A stretch of 64,000 nucleotides of DNA from Thermomicrobiales bacterium (GCA_030447415.1 JAUJOZ010000007.1:1-64000), one strand, 5' to 3'. Positions 36,689 through 44,788 are shown, counted from the stretch's first letter. The notes: generated by a model from the letters alone, not told the origin. Made by a program: numbers and translations.

Positions 36689-36981
36689 TTCGCGTCGTGC
36701 TGCCGGCGCATCTGCGGACCCTGGCGCGTGTCGGTAGCGAGGTCACACTCCACGTGGAGGGTCCGGCTACCCAGCGCTCGGTCCTCGACGCCCTCGAGGC
36801 CAACTATCCGATGCTGCGCGGAACCATCCGTGACAACGTCACGCAGCGGCGCCGACCGTTAGTGAGGTTCTTTGCCTGCCAGCAGGATCTGTCCCATGAG
36901 ATGCCGGATGCCCCGCTCCCCAACGCGGTCGCGGTGGGGACCGAGCCGTTTCTGGTCATGGGGGCAATGGCCGGCGGCTAG
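36685..36981 (+). CDS. MoaD/ThiS-like ubiquitin-fold protein ending in Gly-Gly
   Basis: The 98-residue protein has the beta-grasp pattern: [40 protein letters not shown], then [19 protein letters not shown], and a C-terminus reading [10 protein letters not shown]. Ending exactly in GG is what allows activation by an E1-like enzyme in MoaD, ThiS and ubiquitin. No E1 or molybdopterin gene is adjacent. It overlaps the propeller gene by four bases, so the two products are probably made together. It could be a sulfur carrier or a protein modifier; I cannot decide from the sequence. Confidence 0.85.
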   Translation: MIRVVLPAHLRTLARVGSEVTLHVEGPATQRSVLDALEANYPMLRGTIRDNVTQRRRPLVRFFACQQDLSHEMPDAPLPNAVAVGTEPFLVMGAMAGG

Positions 36982-37222
36982 CGTCGCGTCGCCGACCGAA
37001 CGGGGCGTTGCGGGGAGAGATTGGCTGGGAGCGCTCGTTGCGGCGACGCCAACCCGGCGGGTGCTCGCCTCAACCGACTGATCCGCTGCGCCGGCAGAGC
37101 TGGAGGTCGGTCGCGTCGTGCCAAGGACGACGCCCTCGCAATGCCGCGCGTGAGTATTCACCGTCGAAGGGTCGCCATACGTCCGGCCCCATGGACGTCG
37201 ACTCACTGATGGAGGCCGTCAC

Positions 37223-37579
37223 ATGAAATACATGCTGCTGATTGACGGAGACGAGCGGGCCCTGGACGAGACCGAGCGGGAGGAGTGCTACGGGGAATCT
37301 TGGCAGCTCGCGCAAGAACTCAAGACGAGTGGCCAGTATCTGGCCGCTTCCCCGCTGCACCCAACATCGACGGCGACCAGCGTCCGGGTACGCGAGGGGA
37401 AACGGCTCGTGACCGACGGTCCGTTTGCGGAGACGCGGGAACAACTGGGCGGCTACTTCCTGATCGATGCCAGTGATCTCGACGAGGCGCTCGGCATTGC
37501 CTCGCGGATTCCGGGTGCACGTCTGGGCACCGTCGAAGTTCGGCCGATCGTTGAGCTAGCGGGCCTGCCGCAGCAATAA
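37223..37579 (+). CDS. DGPF/YCII-related protein 1
   Basis: The 118-residue protein has the family opening MKYMLLIDGDERAL and the naming motif LVTDGPFAETREQLGGYFLI, followed by DLDEALGIASRIPGA and VEVRPI. DGPF proteins are small ferredoxin-like alpha/beta proteins regulated by ECF42 sigma factors, with unknown biochemical role. ATG 37223 follows GGAGG by seven bases. No ECF42-type promoter is visible before it, unlike the next copy. The 241-bp gap before it contains nothing recognised. Confidence 0.88.
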   Translation: MKYMLLIDGDERALDETEREECYGESWQLAQELKTSGQYLAASPLHPTSTATSVRVREGKRLVTDGPFAETREQLGGYFLIDASDLDEALGIASRIPGARLGTVEVRPIVELAGLPQQ

Positions 37580-37607
37580 CATCCGCCACGAGCGGATGCA
37601 TCCCATG

Positions 37608-37692
37608 GACCTCGCGATGAGCTCCTCGGGATGGTCCAAGGCGCGGCTCAGCCGCATGCGCGACGTCACGGCCGACCATGTCGAGCGCGGCG
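37608..37692 (+). pseudogene. Fragment of a beta-lactamase-like gene
   Basis: SKARLSRMRDVTADHVERGD matches the N-terminus of the protein at 34104 (STARLGRMHDVMAGHVERGA). Over 58 bases (37635-37692 against 34122-34179) about 84% of positions are the same. The reading then fails at once. It sits between two DGPF genes and just before ECF42-type promoter copy 2. It is a decayed partial copy of the gene family, not an expressed gene. Confidence 0.75.
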
Positions 37693-37844
37693 ACAGAGCA
37701 CGTGCGGCCCCGAACACCGTCGATGGTTTTGCGTCTCCTCCCAGCGGGCGCTGGGCCTCATGCCGCGGGAGCCGGAGCGGCGGTGGCTGGGCGTCCTCCT
37801 GGACTGCGCGGCGAACGCAGGACTCGTATGCTCGCCGGAGCCGT

Positions 37845-37870
37845 TGTCGATTTTGGGCTCCGTCGAACGA
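37845..37870 (+). promoter_or_regulatory. ECF42-type promoter, copy 2, of a DGPF gene
   Basis: TGTCGA at 37845-37850 and CGA at 37868-37870 are separated by 17 bp, as in copy 1. The sequence GCCGTTGTCGATTTTGGGCT is identical in both. The DGPF gene starts 44 bp after the -10, with GGAGG in between. This placement, in front of the classic ECF42 target, is the strongest evidence that the motif is a promoter. Confidence 0.7.
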
Positions 37871-37913
37871 CGATCTCGTGTCGTGGCCGTTCCACAAGCA
37901 CTTGGAGGAGACG

Positions 37914-38297
37914 ATGAAGTACTTGTGCCTGGTCTACCATGAGGAGGCGAAGGTGGCTGCCCATCCTGAGAGCGAGTACGACGCCGTCGGGGACGAGGTG
38001 CCCGACGACCGCAAGGAGCATTGGACGAGCGGTGACTCCATGGCTTCGAGCGCCTTGCAACCCGTTCAAGCGGCCACGACCATCCGGGTCCGGAACGGCA
38101 AGATGTCCATCATCGACGGTCCCTTCGCCGAGACGAAGGAGCAGCTTGCCGGGTTCTCCCTCATCGACGCCACGGACCTGAACGACGCCATCCGGGTGGC
38201 GTCGAAGATGCCGACGGCGCGCCTGGGATGCATCGAGGTGCGGGCAATCGAGGATCTCAACGGCAGGAGCCGCGCCAGGATCGACCAGCGTGCCTAA
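37914..38297 (+). CDS. DGPF/YCII-related protein 2, probable ECF42 target
   Basis: The 127-residue protein reads MKYLCLVYHEEAKVAAHPE at the start and LQPVQAATTIRVRNGKMS followed by IIDGPFAETKEQLAGFSLID, with DLNDAIRVASKMPTARLG. These are strict DGPF family blocks. ATG 37914 follows GGAGG. A copy of the putative ECF42 promoter ends 44 bp before it, so its expression probably depends on the sigma factor at 30444. The biochemical role is unknown; the fold resembles ferredoxin-like YCII enzymes, which may act in detoxification. Confidence 0.9.
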   Translation: MKYLCLVYHEEAKVAAHPESEYDAVGDEVPDDRKEHWTSGDSMASSALQPVQAATTIRVRNGKMSIIDGPFAETKEQLAGFSLIDATDLNDAIRVASKMPTARLGCIEVRAIEDLNGRSRARIDQRA

Positions 38298-38377
38298 GGG
38301 CGTGTTCCAACTCCTCTGCTAGGCGGCATACGGCCCGAGCGCTGATGGTTGATCCCAGTTCCCCTGGAGCCACCACA

Positions 38378-38725
38378 ATGAAGTTCGCGCTTGTGGTCAT
38401 CGAAACCGAGGAGTCCCGGCGTGGCGTTCGCGAGCACCGTGATCAGCACCGTGCCCGCATCCAGGCCTGGATGGCCGAGCAGGCGCAAGCAGGAACGTTG
38501 ATCGGCGGTGAGGCGTTCGAGACCGAGACGGTCGGTCCGGTCACCGCTCGCCGCCACGCGGGGGACGCCGCGACGGTCACGGAGGGGCCGTTCGCCGGGG
38601 CGCGCGAAACCCTCGGCGGCTACCTGCTCGTGGACGTGGCCAACCGCGACGAGGCTGTCGAGTTGGCCAAATCGTGGCCCACCGGGGAGACAATTGAAGT
38701 ACGGCCGATCTGGGGAGGGCCCTGA
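38378..38725 (+). CDS. DGPF/YCII-related protein 3
   Basis: The 115-residue protein reads MKFALVVIETEESRRGVREH and ATVTEGPFAGARETLGGYLL, a variant in which DGPF is EGPF. VELAKSWPTGETIEVRPIWG closes it. It is the most divergent of the three family members here. ATG 38378 lies ten bases after GGAG. It follows DGPF 2 by 80 bp on the same strand and could be read from the same ECF42-type promoter. Confidence 0.85.
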   Translation: MKFALVVIETEESRRGVREHRDQHRARIQAWMAEQAQAGTLIGGEAFETETVGPVTARRHAGDAATVTEGPFAGARETLGGYLLVDVANRDEAVELAKSWPTGETIEVRPIWGGP

Positions 38726-38954
38726 CCATCCGCCGACGCGGCCGGTTGTGCAACTCGCTGCAAGAAAGGCCTTGCCCTAGGGTTCAATGGCGGACGGCCC
38801 AGCATAGCAGACCGTAGTGCAACGCCCACCCGCGCCATGCTCATGGGTGGGGACACGCTGCGCACAGCCCACCGTGACTGGGACCTCGTCAGCCGGTGGT
38901 AGCGGTCCAACGAGCGCCTCATAGGCGACTGGTAACCGACCCTCGCGTCCGCGG

Positions 38955-39869
38955 CTAGGCGCGGCCTGCTCGGACTTCCGCCACTCGCTCCTTCACGGCC
39001 GGAGCGATCTCCTCGATGAACATCCGCAGCCGCGGCGCCGTCGGCACACCCCACAGCACGAACGTCGAGAAGCCATGGTCGACCGCCAGGTGCGTCAGCA
39101 CGTTGACCCAGTGGTTTCGCGGTCCGATGATCTCCTGGTCATCATCGCTCGAGCCTGCCTCGATCAGCGGCGCCACATCCCCGCCGATGTTGTAGATCCG
39201 CCGGATCGCGGACGGATCCCGCCCGGCCGCGCGGGCCGCCTCGTCGATGATCGCGTTGGATGTCGCCGCTTGGGACGGCGGCACGTAGGACATCGACGGA
39301 ACCCAGCCGTCCGCCAGTTCGCCGGTCAGGCGCAGCGCCCGGGAGCCGACCACGCCCAGCCAGATGCCGATGTCGTGCGCCGGAAGCGGACTCGGTCGCG
39401 CGCCGATCGCCTGGTAGATCTCGCCGTCGTGTCGCAGCGTCTGACCGCTCCAGTATGCGCGGATCAGAGTCGTCGCCTCCCGCAGAGCGGCCAGCGCCTC
39501 CTTCGGCTCCCGAACCGGACCGCCCATAGCCCGGATCCCATCCCAGAACGCGCCAGCGCCGAGGCCAAGCTCGAACCGGCCGCCGCTGAGGTGATCGAGC
39601 GTCGCCGCCTGCTTGGCCAGCATCGTGGGCAGTCTGAGCGGCAGATTGGCGACGTCCGGGAAGACCCGGATTCGATCCGTCCGGCCAAGGATGTAACCGA
39701 TCAGCGCCAGCGCATCGAAGTGCTTCTGCTGGTAGGGGTGATCCTGGATGCCGATCAGGTCGTAGCCGAGGTCGTCGAGGACGTCGGCAATCTCCAAGGT
39801 GCGGTCGGGGTTGCCGGTCGAGGGATCGAGGAAGAAGCCGAATTGAAGATCGTGGCCGTAGTCAGCCAT
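38955..39869 (-). CDS. LLM-class (F420/FMN-dependent) oxidoreductase
   Basis: The 304-residue TIM-barrel protein has the luciferase-like pattern: LQFGFFLDPSTGNPDRTLEIADVLDDLGYDLIGIQDHPYQ, DRIRVFPDVANLPLRLPTMLAKQAATLDHLSGGRFELGLGAGAFWD and AHDIGIWLGVVGSRALRLTGELADGWVPS in order. The GRFELGLGAG and DGWVPS blocks are typical of F420-dependent enzymes. Two-electron oxidoreduction is expected, with an unknown substrate. ATG 39869 follows GGGAGG. It is divergent from the hemerythrin-MarR operon, and a palindrome in the shared 120-bp gap suggests joint control by the MarR protein. Confidence 0.88.
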   Translation of the reverse strand: MADYGHDLQFGFFLDPSTGNPDRTLEIADVLDDLGYDLIGIQDHPYQQKHFDALALIGYILGRTDRIRVFPDVANLPLRLPTMLAKQAATLDHLSGGRFELGLGAGAFWDGIRAMGGPVREPKEALAALREATTLIRAYWSGQTLRHDGEIYQAIGARPSPLPAHDIGIWLGVVGSRALRLTGELADGWVPSMSYVPPSQAATSNAIIDEAARAAGRDPSAIRRIYNIGGDVAPLIEAGSSDDDQEIIGPRNHWVNVLTHLAVDHGFSTFVLWGVPTAPRLRMFIEEIAPAVKERVAEVRAGRA

Positions 39870-39930
39870 GGAGTGCCTCCCGTCGACTGGCATGCCAGCT
39901 GGAGTTTGCGAAAACCGTGTGGCCATGATG

Positions 39931-39948
39931 TATCCATGCGCATGCATA
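39931..39948. promoter_or_regulatory. Candidate MarR operator
   Basis: TATCCATGCGCATGCATA is an 18-bp inverted repeat with one mismatched pair. It lies in the divergent gap between the LLM oxidoreductase and the hemerythrin-MarR genes, 62 bp and 42 bp from their starts. Its size and symmetry suit a MarR dimer. TTGCGA and TGTATC (39906-39934, 17-bp spacing) may be a promoter that it overlaps. Confidence 0.6.
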
Positions 39949-39989
39949 TAACAATGGGGCCGATCGTCACCCGTTGGAGATTGCGCACC

Positions 39990-40520
39990 GTGGCTACCGC
40001 ACCGACAACCGAAGAGAAATACGCCCCACCGCGAGCGGGCATGTTCCGCGAGTTGCTCGCTATCCACTCATTCCTGCGCCGGGACCTGAAGACGGTCCGC
40101 CGCCTTGCCAACGATGCACGCGATGGCCTCTCGCCACAGACGATCCTGGACGAGATCCGCAACCTGGAAACGACCAGCCTGCTCTGGCGGCTCAAGTTCG
40201 GCTGCATGCACTACTGCCGCTTTGTGCACACCCACCACACGATCGAGGATGTGGCAGTCTTCCCCATGGTCCGCAAGCACGATCCCTCGCTGAACAGCGT
40301 GGTCGACCGGCTGGAGGAGGACCATCTCAAGGTCCACCACATCACCGAGCGCATCGCCGCTGTCGCCGATGGAGTCGCGACCGACACATCGGGTGTGAGC
40401 CGAGCCCAGCTCATCGAGGCGCTGACCGAACTGGAGGAGCACTTGCTCGCCCACCTAGCACTCGAGGAGGAGTCGCTCGGACCGCTCCTCAGTACCTGGG
40501 ATCACTGGCCGAGGGAGTAG
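39990..40520 (+). CDS. Hemerythrin-like (HHE) protein
   Basis: The 176-residue protein is a four-helix bundle with the histidine/acid pattern of non-haem di-iron proteins: ELLAIHSFLRRDLK, FGCMHYCRFVHTHHTIEDVAVFP, LEEDHLKVHHITERI and EEHLLAHLALEEESLGPLL. Such domains bind O2 or NO or sense iron, and protect against nitrosative or oxidative stress. GTG 39990 is preferred (GGAG ten bases before it); an ATG at 39936 would add 18 residues that overlap the operator. MarR follows six bases after the stop, so the two form an operon. Confidence 0.85.
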   Translation: MATAPTTEEKYAPPRAGMFRELLAIHSFLRRDLKTVRRLANDARDGLSPQTILDEIRNLETTSLLWRLKFGCMHYCRFVHTHHTIEDVAVFPMVRKHDPSLNSVVDRLEEDHLKVHHITERIAAVADGVATDTSGVSRAQLIEALTELEEHLLAHLALEEESLGPLLSTWDHWPRE

Positions 40521-40525
40521 GCGCG

Positions 40526-40972
40526 ATGAGCGAGCCTGACCTGAGCGACATCGCCACCTACACTCGCGCGTGGCAGATGCTGCGGACGGCGCATGATCGG
40601 GTCGTGCAACGGCTCGGCGCCGCGCTTTACCGCGATTGCGCGCTCGCCATCAACGAGTTCGATGTGCTGCTCTACCTGCGCTCACATGCACGTGACGAGG
40701 TGCGGCTCAGCGCGCTGCTGGACGCGGTCTCGCTCAGCCAACCTGCGCTCAGCCGGTTGGTTGCGCGGCTGGAAGAGCGCGGCCTGCTCGCCCGATCGGG
40801 GGCGGAGGGCGACGGTCGCGCGATCATCGTCTGCCTGACCGAAACGGGGACCGCGCTCATCGACCGGGCCATCGCCATCCACGCCCGGGCCGTGCACGAG
40901 ACACTGACCAGCAAGGTCTCGGACACGGAACAAGCGGCGCTGCTGCAAACGCTGAGCCAAATTGGCCGGTAG
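40526..40972 (+). CDS. MarR-family transcription regulator
   Basis: The 148-residue protein has the winged helix core LAINEFDVLLYLRSHARDEVRLSALLDAVSLSQPALSRLVARLEERGLLARSG, with SQPALSRLV as recognition helix and DGRAIIVCLTETG as the wing. Helices at both ends form the dimer interface. It probably binds the palindrome at 39931-39948 and represses its own operon and the LLM gene; the ligand is unknown. ATG 40526 is five bases after the hemerythrin stop. Confidence 0.88.
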   Translation: MSEPDLSDIATYTRAWQMLRTAHDRVVQRLGAALYRDCALAINEFDVLLYLRSHARDEVRLSALLDAVSLSQPALSRLVARLEERGLLARSGAEGDGRAIIVCLTETGTALIDRAIAIHARAVHETLTSKVSDTEQAALLQTLSQIGR

Positions 40973-41152
40973 CCGGTCCTGGCGGCGTTCGCGTCCGATG
41001 AGAGCCGAGGTGAGAGGGTGACCGCTCTCTGGACTCCCATGGGTCGTCGGAGACAAGTCACTCGTAGCGGAGACCTGTTCTGCCGTCGCCCCGTGGGTTG
41101 CCACACGCGCTGTCGTTGGCAGAACGCCCTGGAGCTTGTCGGCGTCCTCCCT

Positions 41153-42742
41153 CTATGGCGCGTCCGCGGCCGGTGTCGCGTGTGTCGGCCTGGTGGGGTC
41201 CAAGGAGGGGGCGCGCAGCAGGTCCCACAGCTCCTGGCGCTGCTCCTGGCACATGATGGCGATCACGTCGCCGGGGACGGAGCGGGCCAGCGCCGCGCGC
41301 AGGCCGCCCACCTCGTCCGGAACGATCGGCGGCGTCGCCGGGTCCCGGCCGGCCCGGGCGATACCGGCGCGGTAGAGCGCGAGCAGGTCGGCCAGCGTGC
41401 GGCCTCGGAGATACTTGTCCGTTTCCTTGACGACGACCTCGGCGCAGCGGCGGGCCGCGATCTCGCCGAGCGCGGTAATGTCCTCGTCCCGGCGGTCGCC
41501 GGCGGTGCCGATCACCGCCAGGACGCGGCCGCCCCGCGGGCGGGCAAGCGCCTCCGCGACATCGAGCAGCGCCTGGAGTCCGTGAGCGTTGTGGGCGAAG
41601 TCGACGATCACCTGCCGTCCGTCGTAGGGGAAGACGTTGAGGCGTCCCGGGTTCTCTTCGGGTGTCGGCTGGAAGGCGCCAAGCCCGTCCCGCACCGCGG
41701 CCGGCGAGGCGCCGAGCGCGAAGGCGGCGGCGGCCGCGGCGAGGGCGTTGTCGACGTTGTGCGACGCGATGCCCCCGAGTGTGACCGGCACCTCCCTGAC
41801 GGGCAGCAGCGCCTCCTCGTGCCCGCCCCGGGTGCGGAGCAGCCAGCCCTCCCGTGCCAAAAGCGCCTCGCCGCCCGCGGCGCGGTGCTGCTCGACCGCG
41901 CGGAGATCCGGGTCCCGCGCGAAGAGGACCACGGGCGCCGGGGTGAGCGCGCGGAAGTGAGGGGTTGCCCAATCGGCGGCGTTGAGGACAACGCGGCCGC
42001 CGGGGCGAACGGCCCGCACGATGATCCCCTTGACCGTCGCCAGCTCTTCGACCGTCTCGACGCCGTTCAGGCCAAGGTGATCGGCCGCGACGTTGGTAAC
42101 CACTCCCACGTCGAGCGCCGGCACGCCGAGTCCCTTGAGCAGCAGGCCGCCGCGGGCGACCTCCAGCACGCCGACGTCGACCCCCGGCTCGGCGAGGGCG
42201 CAGGCCGCGCCGCGGGGGCCGGTGAAGTCGCCCTGGAGGACCTGCTGCTCGCCGACCCAGACGCCATCAGAGGTGGTGACGCCGGGCGTGCGGCCGGCGG
42301 CGCGCAGGATGCGGGCGAGAAGTCGCGTCGTCGTGCTCTTGCCGTTCGTTCCGGTGATTCCAACCACCGGCACCGCCGCGGGCGCCGGTGCCTCGCTCCC
42401 CTCCGGCAGCGCGTTGAGGCACTCGTCGGTCCCCGCCTGATCGTCGCCGGTCAACCCCAACTCCCGCTCCAGCAGGCGCAGCAGGAGGTCGGCGCGCGCC
42501 TGGTTCGGGCAGGCCACGCCGATCGAGACAGTCCGCTCGCCGACGACGAGGACCGGCGCCGGTGCGGCTAGGCCCTGCGCGGTGAAGACCGAGCGTAGCG
42601 CAGCGACGAGCTGGGTCGCGATGTCGTCCCCGCGCTCGCCGAGATCGAGCGTGACGCGAAGCGCGGCGACCGGCTCCAGCGCAAAGCGGTTAGGTCCGGC
42701 TAGGAAGCGGCCGTCGTCGCGGCGCATTCCACGTTTCCCCAT
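41153..42742 (-). CDS. Mur-ligase-family protein, cyanophycin-synthetase-like without ATP-grasp
   Basis: The 529-residue protein has the Mur ligase half of cyanophycin synthetase. The P-loop is VVGITGTNGKSTTTRLLARI, followed by TTSDGVWVGEQQVLQGDFTGPRGA, VLEVARGGLLLKGLG and VVTNVAADHLGLNGVETVEELATVK. The C-terminal domain has VDFAHNAHGLQALLDVA and VLAVIGTAGDRRDEDI. Cyanophycin synthetases are about 870 residues with an N-terminal ATP-grasp domain; here only an unrecognised 130-residue N-terminus is present. It probably joins an amino acid to an acidic or amino acceptor, possibly in a non-cyanophycin polymer. It is monocistronic, convergent with the MarR gene. Confidence 0.82.
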   Translation of the reverse strand: MGKRGMRRDDGRFLAGPNRFALEPVAALRVTLDLGERGDDIATQLVAALRSVFTAQGLAAPAPVLVVGERTVSIGVACPNQARADLLLRLLERELGLTGDDQAGTDECLNALPEGSEAPAPAAVPVVGITGTNGKSTTTRLLARILRAAGRTPGVTTSDGVWVGEQQVLQGDFTGPRGAACALAEPGVDVGVLEVARGGLLLKGLGVPALDVGVVTNVAADHLGLNGVETVEELATVKGIIVRAVRPGGRVVLNAADWATPHFRALTPAPVVLFARDPDLRAVEQHRAAGGEALLAREGWLLRTRGGHEEALLPVREVPVTLGGIASHNVDNALAAAAAAFALGASPAAVRDGLGAFQPTPEENPGRLNVFPYDGRQVIVDFAHNAHGLQALLDVAEALARPRGGRVLAVIGTAGDRRDEDITALGEIAARRCAEVVVKETDKYLRGRTLADLLALYRAGIARAGRDPATPPIVPDEVGGLRAALARSVPGDVIAIMCQEQRQELWDLLRAPSLDPTRPTHATPAADAP

Positions 42743-42941
42743 TCGATCCTTGGTATCGCCCGTGTCCCGCCGCGGCCCGGCCGGATTGGGCTGGGCCGAC
42801 GTGGTCGCGCATCTTACGCGCCCGCGGTGTGCCTTGCTATCGGGAACCGCCCGGTCACGGCGTCACCGGCCGCGGTGGGCTAGACTGCCAGCGCTTCGAC
42901 GCGCCGAGGCAACGCGGCATTGCCAGGAGGATCCCCGTTCC

Positions 42942-44051
42942 GTGAGTTCCACCGCCGCTGCACCATCGGTCGACCAGGCTGCCCCCGGCGAGGCACTGCG
43001 CCCGATGGATGCCGTCGACCTCCACCTCCACACCCTTGCCAGCGACGGGTTCTGGACCCCCGAGGCGCTCGTCGCGCATCTGGACGAGCACGGCTTCCGC
43101 GTCGTCGCCGTCTGCGACCACGACACCCAGCGCGCGGTCCTGGAAGCCATGCGTCTGGGGGCCGAGCGAGGCATCCGGGTCATTCCTGGGGTCGAGGTCA
43201 CCACGCGGTGGGCCGATCGACAGTGGCACCTCCTCGTCTACGGCATCCGCCCGGATCGCGACGACCCCGCCGCGGCGTCATTCCTGATCCTCCTGGCCGA
43301 ACTGGACGCCGCCCTGCAGTCGCTCGCCGAGGACGCCCGCCGGCGGCTGGAAGCGTCCGGCCGCGCCCTGCCCTCTCTGCCGGAGTTGCTCGCCGGCCGC
43401 CCGATGTGGCCGTTCCACGTGCTGTCGGCGGCAATCAAGGATGGACACGCCAAGGACCTGAAAGAGGCGGCGGAACTGACGACGGAGCTAGGCGGAGCGT
43501 TCACGACCGACCTGCCGCTCGGACGGGTGGTGACGGCCGCGCATGAGGCGGGCGGGGTCTGCGTTGTCGCCCATCCCGGCCGCGCTGACTCGGTCGGGGT
43601 GATGACCGAGACGGACCTGGACGCGATGCTGGTCGAGATCCCGATCGACGGACTGGAAGCGCACTACCGCTCCTACACCGACGAGCAGACGGCCCTGTAC
43701 CGGGACCTGGCCGCGCGGCGGGGCCTCCTCGTCTCCTGCGGCTCCGACTCTCATGCCCCGAACATGCCGGTCGATCCCCGACCATGGCGCGCGGCGTGGT
43801 GCGCCGATCTCCTCGGGCGGCTCGGTGTCGCAGTCGCGCCTGTTCCCGCCGGGGAGTCCGTTTGGGCACCCGGCATGGATCCCCACGCCGTCGTGCCGCC
43901 GCCGCCGGAGGCGGAAGGGGCGGTCGAGGCACCGATCGAGGCCGCATCAGGCGAGCCGGCCGGCGAGCAGGTGATGGAGGCGGCGGCTGCCGCCGAGGCG
44001 ACGACCACGACGATCCACGTAGACGGGTCGGGGTCAGACCCCAAAGACTAG
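42942..44051 (+). CDS. PHP-domain phosphoesterase
   Basis: The 369-residue protein has the metal motifs of the polymerase and histidinol phosphatase fold: VDLHLHTLASDGFWTPEALV, VVAVCDHDTQRAVLEA, VIPGVEVTTRW, then CVVAHPGRADSVG and LVSCGSDSHAP. It resembles the YciV/3',5'-nucleoside bisphosphate phosphatase group. The C-terminal 60 residues are low-complexity Glu/Ala/Pro and probably disordered. The start is GTG 42942 after AGGAGG. TAGACT at 42881 may be the -10. It is divergent from the Mur ligase gene. Confidence 0.85.
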   Translation: MSSTAAAPSVDQAAPGEALRPMDAVDLHLHTLASDGFWTPEALVAHLDEHGFRVVAVCDHDTQRAVLEAMRLGAERGIRVIPGVEVTTRWADRQWHLLVYGIRPDRDDPAAASFLILLAELDAALQSLAEDARRRLEASGRALPSLPELLAGRPMWPFHVLSAAIKDGHAKDLKEAAELTTELGGAFTTDLPLGRVVTAAHEAGGVCVVAHPGRADSVGVMTETDLDAMLVEIPIDGLEAHYRSYTDEQTALYRDLAARRGLLVSCGSDSHAPNMPVDPRPWRAAWCADLLGRLGVAVAPVPAGESVWAPGMDPHAVVPPPPEAEGAVEAPIEAASGEPAGEQVMEAAAAAEATTTTIHVDGSGSDPKD

Positions 44052-44284
44052 GGCGGCCGGCGGTCTGATCGCTTTTGGAGGGGCCGGTGTGGAGCGAAAC
44101 GCGCCCGCCCCCGTTTCCGATCGGGACCGCCCGATGCTGTCATTGCCATCCCGTTCCCCGGATCCGATAACCCTCCGCCGCGTTCCGAACAGCGAGACAA
44201 ACCTGCGGACGCGTCCGTGCCGTCACCCCGGGGCGTCACGCGTTTCGGTCGCCCTGCTGCCTTGGTGCATGCCCGGCTGGCGAG

Positions 44285-44615
44285 TCAGCAGCTTTCCAAT
44301 ACCTGTCCGATCACCTCCAGTATCTCGTCGATGTCAAACGGCTTCGAGATAAAGACCACGCACGGGTCGCGCGGGGGAGGGATGGCTGCGCTCATGAGCA
44401 CGGTCGGGATGCTTCGCTCGCGCAGTCGCGCCGCGAGGGTGATGCCGTCGAGTCGCGGCATCATCACGTCGGCGATGACGATGTCAGGCACCGCCCGGTC
44501 GACTTCCGCCAGGGCGGCGACACCGTCGGGAGCGCGACGGACCTCGTACCAGGAGGGCGACGATGTTGGGCTCGTCGTCCACCACCAGCACACTGCGTCC
44601 GGCCACCCGTTGCAT
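44285..44615 (-). pseudogene. Response regulator receiver domain with internal deletion
   Basis: The start (ATG 44615) reads MQRVAGRSVLVVDDEPNIVALL, the acidic opening of a receiver domain. Close to 44551 the frame jumps to YEVRRAPDGVAALAEVDRAV, PDIVIADVMMPRLDGITLAA (with the phosphoacceptor aspartate), IPTVLMSAA and VFISKPFDIDEILEVIGQVL. About 20-23 bases, coding for the end of helix 1, are missing and the frame is lost. The rest of the domain is perfect. No output domain is present. A stand-alone receiver seems to have been inactivated. The deletion is not explained by a homopolymer, so a true mutation is more likely here than at the G-run sites. Confidence 0.75.
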
Positions 44616-44788
44616 CCTGCCACGTCAGGGTTACGGCGCTGGCCACCGAGGACCGGGCGGGAGCGCTCCGGGGATCGGCCATGCAAGTTCCGTGCCGATT
44701 GGGGCTCGCCGAGCGCGCGTGGGAGCACTGCATCTCGTCACGGCATCCGCCTGCTGGACTCCGCGACTCCTCGCCTCCTCGACCCCGG

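Noticed and set aside
37150-37222. Third ECF42-type promoter before DGPF protein 1
   Set aside because: CCGTCGAA and GACGTCGA occur, but TGTCGA with CGA at 16-18 bp does not.
39075-39935. Long N-terminal extension of the hemerythrin protein
   Set aside because: The frame is open through the LLM gene on the other strand, but it is antisense shadow. The hemerythrin domain begins after 39990.
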